A stretch of 64,000 bases of DNA from Bradyrhizobium sp. NAS80.1 (GTDB lineage: Bacteria > Pseudomonadota > Alphaproteobacteria > Rhizobiales > Xanthobacteraceae): the NCBI RefSeq assembly GCF_001908205.1, contig NZ_LGHL01000028.1, positions 1-64,000 on the forward strand, read 5' to 3'. Below the pieces are notes generated by a model that saw only the letters and a list, made by a program, of their open reading frames with translations, did no database searches and had not been told where the DNA came from. The translations under genes and the position numbers were made by a program. Positions 30,429-37,911 of this stretch are shown here, in pieces. Each line of letters starts with the position of its first letter. Positions within the stretch are counted from its first letter, which is position 1.

Positions 30429-31806
30429 GTTTCGCCGCTTCCCGTCCTGCGATCCGCCCGAACACACTGCCGATCGTCATGCCCATGCCGGCGGCATAGC
30501 CCTTGCCGAGCACATTGCCCGCCATGATCTCGCCGGCCGCGAACATGTTGCCCGACGGCTTGCCGTCGGCCATCAGCATCCGCGCCTCCTTGTTCACGCG
30601 CGTGCCGAGATAGGTGAAGGTGATGCCGGGCCGCACCGGATAGGCGAGATAAGGCGGCGTCTCGATCCGACGCGCCCAATGCGTCTTTTGCGGCGTGATG
30701 CCTTCGGTGCGGCAGTCGTCCAGAATGGTGTGGTCGAACGTGCCGGGCCGCACCGCGGCATTGAACTCGGTGATGGTCTTTTCCAGCGCCGCCGGATCGA
30801 GCTCCAGCTTGCCGGCGAGTTCGGCCACCGTTTGCCCGGCAATCGGCGGGAACAGCGTCGGCATGAAGCTCGTGACGACGGTTGAATCGAAGATGATGTA
30901 GGCGATCTGGTCGGGCTGCGCCGCGACCAGACGGCCCCAGATCGCGTAACGCTTCGGCCAGATGTCCTCGCCCTCGTCGTAGAAGCGCTGCGCATGCTTG
31001 TTGACGACGATGCCGAACACGACGGAGTCGTGGCGGGTAATGATGCCGCCGTCGAACTTCGGCGCGCGGGCGTCGATCGCGACCGCATGACACTGCGTGG
31101 GATCGCCGACCTCCTGCACGCCCTTGTCGAGCAGCATTTTCAGGATCGAGCCGCGATTATAGGGTGTGCCGCGGATCAGGAAATTGTCGGCGGCTTCGCC
31201 CCAATATTGCTTGAGCCATTCGATGTTGGCCTCAAACCCGCCGGCCGCGGCGACCAGCGACGTCGCGCGGATCGCGGTCTCGCCCTTGATCGGCCGCTTG
31301 ACGCGGGCGGCGAGAAACATGCCGTCCTCGATCACGAGATCGGTGACCTCGGCATCGTATTCGACGTCGACGCCAAGCCGCTCGGCGGTGAGATAAAGCG
31401 CGTTCAGCATCGCGCGACCGCCGCCGAGGAAGAAAGAGTTGGTGCGGCCGAGGCTCAGCGTGCCGCCAAGTGACGGCTGCCAGCGCACACCCTGCTCCAC
31501 GATCCAGTTCAGGATGTCCTTGGATTCGCGGATCATGTGACGGGCCAGCACCTCGTCGGTCTGCCCGCCGGTGACGCGCAGCAGATCCTCCCAGAACTCG
31601 TCCTCGGTGTAGGGGCCTGTGAGGATCTCGGTTGCCGCGTCGTGGGCGCAGCGCATGTTGCGGGTGTGGCGGGTATTGCCGCCCCGATAGAATTTCGGCG
31701 CGCCTTCGAGCACGAGCACCGAGGCGCCGCCCCGCCGGGCGCTGATCGCCGCGCACAGCGCCGCATTGCCGCCGCCGATCACCAGCACATCGTATTTACT
31801 GCTCAT
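30415..31806 (-). CDS. tcuA: TcuA-like FAD-dependent tricarballylate dehydrogenase
   Basis: A 463-residue flavoprotein of the fumarate reductase/succinate dehydrogenase superfamily. The dinucleotide-binding VIGGGNAALCAAISARRGG is at about residues 8-26, HDAATEILTG and GGQTDEVLARHMI follow, and the C-terminal GEIMAGNVLGKGYAAGMGMT closes the FAD site. In Salmonella this enzyme oxidises tricarballylate to cis-aconitate. The real substrate here could be a related tricarboxylate. The start is ATG 31806; it is divergent from a GntR regulator across a 159-nt region. Confidence 0.91.
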   Translation of the reverse strand: MSSKYDVLVIGGGNAALCAAISARRGGASVLVLEGAPKFYRGGNTRHTRNMRCAHDAATEILTGPYTEDEFWEDLLRVTGGQTDEVLARHMIRESKDILNWIVEQGVRWQPSLGGTLSLGRTNSFFLGGGRAMLNALYLTAERLGVDVEYDAEVTDLVIEDGMFLAARVKRPIKGETAIRATSLVAAAGGFEANIEWLKQYWGEAADNFLIRGTPYNRGSILKMLLDKGVQEVGDPTQCHAVAIDARAPKFDGGIITRHDSVVFGIVVNKHAQRFYDEGEDIWPKRYAIWGRLVAAQPDQIAYIIFDSTVVTSFMPTLFPPIAGQTVAELAGKLELDPAALEKTITEFNAAVRPGTFDHTILDDCRTEGITPQKTHWARRIETPPYLAYPVRPGITFTYLGTRVNKEARMLMADGKPSGNMFAAGEIMAGNVLGKGYAAGMGMTIGSVFGRIAGREAAKHARN

Positions 31807-31886
31807 GCCGTCTGCCCGGTACGACGAAGTTGGAAACATTCTGCCCGCCGGCGGCCTCGGTCAATCTGGTCCGCCATTGCGTACTT

Positions 31887-31905
31887 TTGTATACAAAGAT
31901 ATACA
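31887..31905. promoter_or_regulatory. GntR-type operator between tcuA and the regulator
   Basis: A perfect palindrome TTGTATACAA at 31887-31896 overlaps a second one, TGTATA-N6-TATACA, at 31888-31905. Both fit the short palindromes bound by FadR/GntR regulators. It sits 81 nt before the tcuA start and 61 nt before the GntR start. Confidence 0.7.
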
Positions 31906-31965
31906 GATGGAGAGCAAGCGTCATCTCTGCATGGGCAGGATGCGCTTGGCGGTCCACGAGGAAGC

Positions 31966-32646
31966 ATGGCCAGACGCGCGGCAAAGACAGACGGATCGAT
32001 CGTGCGCGGCGCTGGCGTGGCGCTGGGCGAGGCCGTATTCCGCTCGCTCTGCGAGGCGCTTCAGGCCGGCAGCTACCGCGCCGGCGACCGCCTGCGCGAG
32101 GAAGAGGTCGCCCAGCGGCTGAAGGTCAGCCGCACACCGGTCCGGGAGGCTCTCGGCCGGCTCGCGGCGCGCGGCTTTGTCGAGCCCGCCGGCGGCCGCG
32201 GTCTGATTGTGCGCAACCTCGACATTTCCGAGGTGCTCGAGCTCTACGCCATGCGCGAGATCATGGAAGGCGCGGCTGCGCGCCTGGCAGCCGAACACGC
32301 CTCTGCGCCCGAGGTCGACGCACTCAGGGATATCGCGCAGGCTCTTGAGGCTTCCGAGACCGACGCCGCCGAGATGGCGCGGCTCAACCGCGCCTTCCAC
32401 GAGGCGATCTGCCGTGCCGCGCGCAACCGCTATCTCGACAATGCCTCCCGCGAATTGCAGGACTGGATCGCCCTGCTCGGCCCGACCACCTTCACCGTAA
32501 CGGGCCGCCCCTCGAGCAGCCACCGCGAGCATCAGGCCATCATCGACGCCATCGCCGCGCGCGACGGCGACAGGGCCGAACAGCTTGCGCGCGCGCACAT
32601 TCGCGAAGCGCTGCGCTGCCGGCTCAAGCTGCTGCAGAAGCAGTAG
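31966..32646 (+). CDS. GntR-family (FadR subfamily) regulator divergent from tcuAB
   Basis: A 226-residue regulator with the GntR winged helix (YRAGDRLREEEVAQRLKVSR, then TPVREALGRLAARGFVE) and a C-terminal helical FCD ligand-binding domain (LYAMREIMEGAAARLA; LNRAFHEAICRAARN; HREHQAIIDAIAARD with metal-binding His residues). The ATG at 31966 has GAGGA upstream. In Salmonella tcuAB is controlled by a LysR protein, so a GntR type is different; the adjacent palindromes support control of tcuAB and itself. Confidence 0.88.
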   Translation: MARRAAKTDGSIVRGAGVALGEAVFRSLCEALQAGSYRAGDRLREEEVAQRLKVSRTPVREALGRLAARGFVEPAGGRGLIVRNLDISEVLELYAMREIMEGAAARLAAEHASAPEVDALRDIAQALEASETDAAEMARLNRAFHEAICRAARNRYLDNASRELQDWIALLGPTTFTVTGRPSSSHREHQAIIDAIAARDGDRAEQLARAHIREALRCRLKLLQKQ

Positions 32647-32651
32647 GCGGC

Positions 32652-33410
32652 CTATCTCCTCGCCTGACGCGCAGGACGCGAATCTGCATCGGCCGCGGCA
32701 GTCAGAGCACTGTCGAGCAGCTCGGTCGAGCCGCCCAGCGTGCGCGTGAGGCGGATGGCGGCCTTCAGCAGCAGCGACGTCATCGTCTTGATATTGTCCC
32801 GCGTGAAGCGCGGCGTCGGCCCCGAAAGCGACAGCGCGCCGACGCATTTGCCGCCGGGGCCGAACACGGGACAGGCGAGCCCGGCGCAATCCGGATCGCG
32901 CTCGCCGAACGACAGCGAGATGCATGCATCACGGAGCTCGTCAAAGGCCTCGCCCTTCTCGCCGTCGAAAGCCAGGATGATTCGACCGGCCGCGCCACGA
33001 TCGAGCGGCAACAGCATGCCGGCCTCGACCCGGTCGAGCGTCGAATGCTGGGAATCGACGCGGAAGACGCAGAGCCTGCGCTTTTCGTCATGCCGGACAT
33101 GGAACGACGGGCTTTCGGTGCCGTCGGCCACCAGCTGCCGCAGCAGCGGCATCACGCGGTCATGCAGATTGTTGCTGCGCTGGTAGACGGCGCCCAGCCG
33201 GAACGGCGTCGGCCCGAGATGATAGCGGCCGTCGGCAAGCTGCAGGAGATAGCCGAACTCCTGGAGCGATGTCATCAACCGCAACAGAGTGCTCTTGTAC
33301 ATGTCGGTGCGCCGGGCAAGCTCGGCCAGCGTCATCGGCTCCGGCGCATCCTCGAAGGCCGCAAGGATGGTCAAAGCACGGTCAACGGCGGCGACACCGG
33401 GCGAAGGCAT
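32652..33410 (-). CDS. IclR-family transcriptional regulator
   Basis: A 252-residue protein with an N-terminal winged helix (VDRALTILAAFEDAPEPMTL, LARRTDMYKSTLLRLMTSL) and a C-terminal IclR effector domain ending with the SLSGPTPRFT type motif. It is the last gene of a five-gene leftward unit and starts 8 nt after the dehydrogenase gene. It probably controls this unit through the palindrome at 36894-36916, with a catabolic intermediate as effector; both points are inference. Confidence 0.88.
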   Translation of the reverse strand: MPSPGVAAVDRALTILAAFEDAPEPMTLAELARRTDMYKSTLLRLMTSLQEFGYLLQLADGRYHLGPTPFRLGAVYQRSNNLHDRVMPLLRQLVADGTESPSFHVRHDEKRRLCVFRVDSQHSTLDRVEAGMLLPLDRGAAGRIILAFDGEKGEAFDELRDACISLSFGERDPDCAGLACPVFGPGGKCVGALSLSGPTPRFTRDNIKTMTSLLLKAAIRLTRTLGGSTELLDSALTAAADADSRPARQARR

Positions 33411-33418
33411 GCGGTCTC

Positions 33419-34300
33419 CTATTGGGGGAATCCGGAGGGATCGATGAGCTTTGCGATCACCGGAAAGTACGCATCGCCCATGCCCTTGTCGATCGTCTCC
33501 TGGAAGATCGTGCGCATCAGCGCCGCGCCCCGCAAGTTCAGCCCGGCATCACCCGCGAGTTCCAGCGCGTAGGTCAGATCCTTCATGGCGTATTCGGTCG
33601 AGAAGGCGCGCAGCGGAAAATCCTTGGCGATGATCGCCTTCATGCCGTGGTTGCGCAGGGCAAAACAGTCCGCCGAGCCCTTCGACAACGTCTCCAGCAA
33701 CAGCTTCGGCTCGACGCCGCTATGCTTGGCGACAGCGACGGCTTCCGCGAGCGCATTGACCGTCTCGAACAACACCATGTTATTGAGAATTTTTGTCACC
33801 TGCCCCGCTCCGGTGCCGCCGCAGAGCGTCACGTCGGTCGCGAAATGCCGGATCAGCGGCTCGATCTTCGAAAACTGCTCCGGCGTGGCGCCGACCATGA
33901 CGCTGAGCGTACCGTCCTGTGCCGCCTGACGGGTGCGGGCGATCGGCGCATCGATCCAGAGCGCGCCCTTGTCCGCGAGCTGCTTGGCGAAAGACCGTGT
34001 CAAGCTGACATCGGATGTCCCGAGATCGATCACGGTCTGGCCGCTCTTGATTTCCGGCAAAATGCCTGAGAACACGGACATCACATGCTTGGCGCTGGGC
34101 AAGCAAAGGAAGATGGTTTGGCTGCCGCCGACCACATCGCCGACCGACTTCGCCGCAGTCGCACCGTCGGCCACGATCCTGGCCAGCGGCTCCGCGGCGA
34201 GATCAAATGCAAGCACCGTTCGCCCGCTCTTGCGCAGGAGGTTGCGGCAGATCGGCTCGCCCATGACGCCGAGACCGATGAACCCGATCAAACCAGACAT
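33419..34300 (-). CDS. NAD(P)-dependent beta-hydroxyacid dehydrogenase (3-hydroxyisobutyrate dehydrogenase family)
   Basis: A 293-residue enzyme with the Rossmann motif GFIGLGVMGEPICRNLL near the N terminus, the substrate-binding region DLGTSDVSLTR near 105 (DxGTxxxxxxR type) and the catalytic Lys in GAGQVTKILNNMV near 170. Family members oxidise 3-hydroxyisobutyrate, tartronate semialdehyde (in reverse) and similar acids; the exact substrate cannot be read. It lies between a solute-binding protein and an IclR regulator in one operon, which implies use of an imported organic acid. Confidence 0.88.
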   Translation of the reverse strand: MSGLIGFIGLGVMGEPICRNLLRKSGRTVLAFDLAAEPLARIVADGATAAKSVGDVVGGSQTIFLCLPSAKHVMSVFSGILPEIKSGQTVIDLGTSDVSLTRSFAKQLADKGALWIDAPIARTRQAAQDGTLSVMVGATPEQFSKIEPLIRHFATDVTLCGGTGAGQVTKILNNMVLFETVNALAEAVAVAKHSGVEPKLLLETLSKGSADCFALRNHGMKAIIAKDFPLRAFSTEYAMKDLTYALELAGDAGLNLRGAALMRTIFQETIDKGMGDAYFPVIAKLIDPSGFPQ

Positions 34301-34363
34301 TCCGTACTCTCCTCGAATAATCCTGCGACCGGACGGGCGCGAATACCCGCCCGGTCGACCCGA

Positions 34364-35560
34364 TCACTTGACCAGCGGACAACCGCCTTCGCTCATCGGC
34401 CGGAACACCTCGTCTCCCGGCTTGGAGCTGACGACCCGGTAGTAGTCGTATTTGTACTTGGACTCCTCCGGCTTCTTGACTTGCACGAGATACATCGCGT
34501 GCAGGACACGGCCATCAGGCCGGATCGCGACGTCCTTGTTGTACATGTCGTTGACCTTCATCTCGTGCATCTTGGCGGCGACGGCGGTCGCATCCGTCGT
34601 ACCAGCGGCCTTCACGGCGGCGAGATAGTGATGGACGCCGCTGTAGACGCCGGCCTGCACCATGCTCGCGACCTTGCCATCCATCAGCGCAGCATAGCGC
34701 TTCGACCACGCCCGCGTCTCCTCGTTGAGGTCCCAATAGAACGAGGTCGTCACCTGCAAGCCCTGGGTCACTTTCAGACCGAGCGCATTGACGTCGGTGA
34801 TGAAGACGAGGAGGCCGGCGAGTTTCTGGCCGCCCTCGACGATGCCGAACTCGCCGGCCTGCTTGATCGCGGTCTGAACGTCCGCGCCTGATGTCGCGAG
34901 CCCGACAACGTCGGCCTTCGAGCCCTGCGCCTGCAACAGGAACGAGGCGAAGTCGGAGGAACCGAGCGGATGAGCGGCCGAGCCGATCACCTTGCCGCCG
35001 GCCGCCTCGATGAACTTCGTGGCGTCACGCTGGAGCGCATGGCCGAACGCGTAGTCGGCCGTGACGAAATACCAGGTCTTGCCGCCGGCCCGCGTGATCG
35101 CGTCGCTCGTGAGCTTCGACAGCGCATAGGTGTCGTAGTTGAAGTGGAAGCTGACCGGCGAGCAGGACTTTCCGGTGAAGTCGGACGAGCCGGGCCCAGA
35201 GATCACAAAGATCTTGTTCTTCTGCTTGGCGACTTCGAGGATGGCAAAGCCGGCGGACGACGCCGCGCCGTCCGCGATCATGTCGACGCCCTCATTGTCG
35301 AACCATTTGCGCGCGGTGGCCGAGGCGATATCGGGCTTGTTCTGGTGATCGGCCGAGATGATCTCGATCTTCTTGCCGAGGAGCTCGTTGCCGAAATCCT
35401 CTGCGGCAAGCTTTGCCGCAGCGACCGAGCCGCGCCCGCCATTGTCGGCAAACACGCCGGACTGGTCGTTGAGCACGCCGATCCTGATGACATTGTCAGC
35501 CGCAAACGCGGTACCCGCCTGTGCGGCCACAACGGCCGCCATCATCCAACGAAACTTCAT
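34364..35560 (-). CDS. Periplasmic substrate-binding protein, branched-chain amino acid (HAAT/LivJ-like) type
   Basis: A 398-residue secreted protein with a signal peptide (VVAAQAGTAFAAD) and a type I periplasmic binding fold (VIRIGVLNDQSGVFADNGG; later GGKVIGSAAHPLGSSDF). The ribosome site GGGAGG supports the ATG at 35560. It is a clear paralogue of the protein at 55606-56820 (shared DYAFGH, TTSFYWD and QAGVYS). No permease or ATPase gene is near, although the family normally serves an ABC transporter. The ligand is unknown; aromatic or organic acids are common for this subgroup. Confidence 0.9.
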   Translation of the reverse strand: MKFRWMMAAVVAAQAGTAFAADNVIRIGVLNDQSGVFADNGGRGSVAAAKLAAEDFGNELLGKKIEIISADHQNKPDIASATARKWFDNEGVDMIADGAASSAGFAILEVAKQKNKIFVISGPGSSDFTGKSCSPVSFHFNYDTYALSKLTSDAITRAGGKTWYFVTADYAFGHALQRDATKFIEAAGGKVIGSAAHPLGSSDFASFLLQAQGSKADVVGLATSGADVQTAIKQAGEFGIVEGGQKLAGLLVFITDVNALGLKVTQGLQVTTSFYWDLNEETRAWSKRYAALMDGKVASMVQAGVYSGVHHYLAAVKAAGTTDATAVAAKMHEMKVNDMYNKDVAIRPDGRVLHAMYLVQVKKPEESKYKYDYYRVVSSKPGDEVFRPMSEGGCPLVK

Positions 35561-35576
35561 AATATACGCCTCCCGC

Positions 35577-36434
35577 TTACGAACTCTGCTTGTCGAGGAT
35601 GTCTTGCAGCACCGGCGCGATGTAGCGGCGGAACTGTTCTGGGTTTTCACTCATCGGAAAATGGCCGAGCCGCTCCATGACAGTGGCCTTCGCGCCGGGG
35701 ATGCCGGCAGCGGTGCGCAGAGTGTCCTCCGGCGTGCAGGAGAAATCGTACTCGCCGGTCAGGAGATAGAGCGGGCATTCGCGCACATCGATGCTGCCGG
35801 TGCGCCCGCGCAGATCGCGGTCGACGCGGTAGAAATAAAGGTCGCCCTTGAAGATGCCGGGGCCGCCCTGCTTGTAGCCCCACAGCGTTTCGTTGCGAGC
35901 GGCTTCCGGGCCATCGGGCGCGATCAAGCCGGACACCAGCGCGGCGCAGACTTCGCCACCATGCACGTCGGGCCGGTTCAGCCAGGTGGTGTCGTACCAG
36001 GGCTGCTGGAAGTCGGCGGACTCGAGCCCGATCAGCGCGCGAAACTCGCGCGCGTGCTCGATGGCAAGGTTGAGCACGATCCGCCCACCGATCGAGCAGC
36101 CCATCACCACCGGCCGCTCCAGCTTCAGCGCGTTGCAGACCGCGCGGATGGTCACGGTGTAGCTCGCGGTGGTCAGCCGGTATTCACTGCCATATTGGCT
36201 GTCTGGCGGATTCGACTTGCCGTGCCAGGGCATGTCGAAGGCGATGACACGGAAATTCTTGGTGAACTCCTCGTCAGCAAGCAGATGACGCCACTGCCGC
36301 GCGTCGGAGCCCGCGGTGTGCAGGCAGACCAGCGGAATGCCGGTGCCGTTCTCCTCGAAATAGATCCGGTTGATCTCGCCGTCGATCTCGACATGGACGT
36401 AGCGGCCGACGATCGGTTCGATAAAGCCGCTCAC
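35577..36434 (-). CDS. Alpha/beta hydrolase
   Basis: A 285-residue alpha/beta-hydrolase with the oxyanion-hole region VCLHTAGSDARQW near 34, the nucleophile elbow MGCSIGGRI near 110, and the catalytic His in LGHFPMSE near 260. It shares 4 nt with the upstream gene (ATGA) and is 16 nt ahead of the solute-binding protein gene. A role in hydrolysing an ester or C-C bond of the imported compound is likely from context; the substrate is not known. Confidence 0.88.
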   Translation of the reverse strand: MSGFIEPIVGRYVHVEIDGEINRIYFEENGTGIPLVCLHTAGSDARQWRHLLADEEFTKNFRVIAFDMPWHGKSNPPDSQYGSEYRLTTASYTVTIRAVCNALKLERPVVMGCSIGGRIVLNLAIEHAREFRALIGLESADFQQPWYDTTWLNRPDVHGGEVCAALVSGLIAPDGPEAARNETLWGYKQGGPGIFKGDLYFYRVDRDLRGRTGSIDVRECPLYLLTGEYDFSCTPEDTLRTAAGIPGAKATVMERLGHFPMSENPEQFRRYIAPVLQDILDKQSS

Positions 36435-36874
36435 AACGCGCCTCCAAAACCGTTCTGCCGCGGCAAGGCCAGCAGATCCTTGAAATACTGGAGATGCGCC
36501 ATGAAGGGATGCAGATCGCCTTCGAGCGTCGCCTGTCCGCGCTTGGTCAGCGCCAGAAGATCATGCCAGCCTGCCGGCGGCATCGCCTGCCAATAAGCGG
36601 CAAACGCAGCGGGTGTCGCGCGATAAGCGAAGCGCCAGGAGCGCATCAGGACCGGCACCGGCGTTATATCCACGATCTGCCCGGCGCGGATGGCGACGTA
36701 AAACGGTTGCGTGCTCGGCCCGAGCAGGCAATCGACGTCGAGCCAGCGGCCGCGTGCGGCCAGCGCCGCATCGCGCGCAAGCAAGTCCGGGATGGCCTTG
36801 AAGCCGGCGATGATCGCGTCGGGCGCGAACGGCACTGGTGGATCAGTGTTTTGGCGGACGCGTTCGGACTCCAT
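36431..36874 (-). CDS. SCP2-like small protein of unknown function
   Basis: 147 residues, soluble. The pattern DVDCLLGPSTQPFYVAIRAG, DITPVPVLMRSWRFAYRATP and WHDLLALTKRGQATLEGDL is like SCP2/sterol-carrier folds that bind hydrophobic ligands, but the match is by eye. The start at 36874 has GGAGGG upstream. It is the first gene of the five-gene catabolic unit and lies just after the strong palindrome at 36894-36916. Confidence 0.7.
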   Translation of the reverse strand: MESERVRQNTDPPVPFAPDAIIAGFKAIPDLLARDAALAARGRWLDVDCLLGPSTQPFYVAIRAGQIVDITPVPVLMRSWRFAYRATPAAFAAYWQAMPPAGWHDLLALTKRGQATLEGDLHPFMAHLQYFKDLLALPRQNGFGGAL

Positions 36875-36893
36875 CGTTTCGTCCCTCCATTGG

Positions 36894-36916
36894 ATCGTTC
36901 TATTGGGCAGAACGAT
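36894..36916. promoter_or_regulatory. Strong palindromic operator of the catabolic operon
   Basis: Perfect 8-nt arms ATCGTTCT and AGAACGAT flank the 7-nt spacer ATTGGGC, ending 20 nt before the first gene of the operon. Size and symmetry suit an IclR-type regulator, and an IclR gene is encoded at the end of the same operon. Confidence 0.7.
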
Positions 36917-36989
36917 ATTCTATTTATCTCTAAGCTCTATACAGGGCTCACGCGCGAACTCAAGTCCGACGGTGAATCGAGGGCTGAAT

Positions 36990-37015
36990 GCCCCGGCCCC
37001 GCTGGGGGCAGGGGC
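36990..37015. other. GC-rich hairpin in the 299-nt gap between ybaK and the SCP2-like gene
   Basis: Arms GCCCCGGCCCC and GGGGGCAGGGGC pair around a 3-nt loop with one bulge. Apart from this and the operator at 36894, nothing else is visible between 36875 and 37173. Confidence 0.4.
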
Positions 37016-37173
37016 TTAAAGAGATGTCGTTCGTTCTGGGGGACTACGTCGTCCGACGTGGACGTCGAGGCACTGGCCAACGCCGCCCTGTTCACATCGG
37101 CTCAATGAGAGGCAATCAGCGCCTCGGCTGCACGAGCACTACCCGCGCGGACCGCTACCGATATTCTTCGCCT

Positions 37174-37653
37174 TCACGAGAGCACATCCGCGACGACCGC
37201 CTTCAAGGCATCCCGCACGTCGCCCGGCCTCAGCCGCACCTGCAAGCCGCGCTGTCCGCCGTTGAGATAGACCTGGTCATGCGCGAGCGCGCCCTGCTCG
37301 ATCACGGTGCGCACCGGTTTCCGCTGTCCGAACGGGCTGATGCCCCCGACCTTGAAGCCGGTGACGCGCTCGGCTTCAGGCGGCTTCATCATCTGCGCCG
37401 ACTTGCCGCCGGCGGCCGCGGCAAGCTTCTTCATCGAGACTTCCTGGTCGGACGGGACGACGACGCAGACCGGCTTGCCATCCACCAGCGCCATCAGCGT
37501 CTTCAATACGCGCGCCGGATCCTCGCCGAGCGCGGCCGCCGCCTGCAGCCCGATGCTCTCGGCGTCAGGGTCGTAGTCATAAGCGTGAACGGTGAAGGCA
37601 ATTCCGGCGGCCGAAAGCGCGCGCGTGGCTGGGGTGACTTTGGACATGGGCAT
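37174..37653 (-). CDS. ybaK: YbaK/EbsC-family Cys-tRNA(Pro) deacylase
   Basis: A 159-residue trans-editing enzyme that hydrolyses Cys mischarged on tRNA-Pro. Family features include the Lys in LKTLMALVDG near 52, VVPSDQEVSMKKLAAAAGGKS near 65-85, and GGISPFGQRK near 103-112. Two in-frame ATGs (37653 and 37647) are possible; the second has a better-spaced GAGA. It is a single gene followed by dispersed repeats. Confidence 0.92.
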   Translation of the reverse strand: MPMSKVTPATRALSAAGIAFTVHAYDYDPDAESIGLQAAAALGEDPARVLKTLMALVDGKPVCVVVPSDQEVSMKKLAAAAGGKSAQMMKPPEAERVTGFKVGGISPFGQRKPVRTVIEQGALAHDQVYLNGGQRGLQVRLRPGDVRDALKAVVADVLS

Positions 37654-37724
37654 ATCTCTGCGCCGTCATTGCGAGGAGCGCAAGCGATGACGATGTGGGC
37701 GCACACAGGCACTACACCCTCGAT

Positions 37725-37870
37725 GTCGTCCCGGCCTAGTGCGCAATTGCGCACGGGCGCCGGGACCCATAATCCCAGGGAGGAGATTGGCTAAGATTCG
37801 CGGTCCGGTACTGCGACTATGCACAATCGATAGATCACGCGGTATGGGTCCCGGCGTTCGCCGGGACGAC
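37725..37870. repeat. Composite dispersed inverted repeat between ybaK and fdsA
   Basis: The block begins GTCGTCCCGGC and closes with CCGGCGTTCGCCGGGACGAC. Inner segments CCGGGACCCATAA and TATGGGTCCCGG are also mutually inverted. A perfect 14-nt palindrome TGCGCAATTGCGCA lies at 37740-37753. This is the type of element found many times between genes in Bradyrhizobium. A related palindromic core occurs in the repeat at 56831-56949. Confidence 0.75.
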
Positions 37871-37911
37871 ACCAGGTGAGCGACACGGTGCCACCACGCG
37901 ACGACGGAGCC

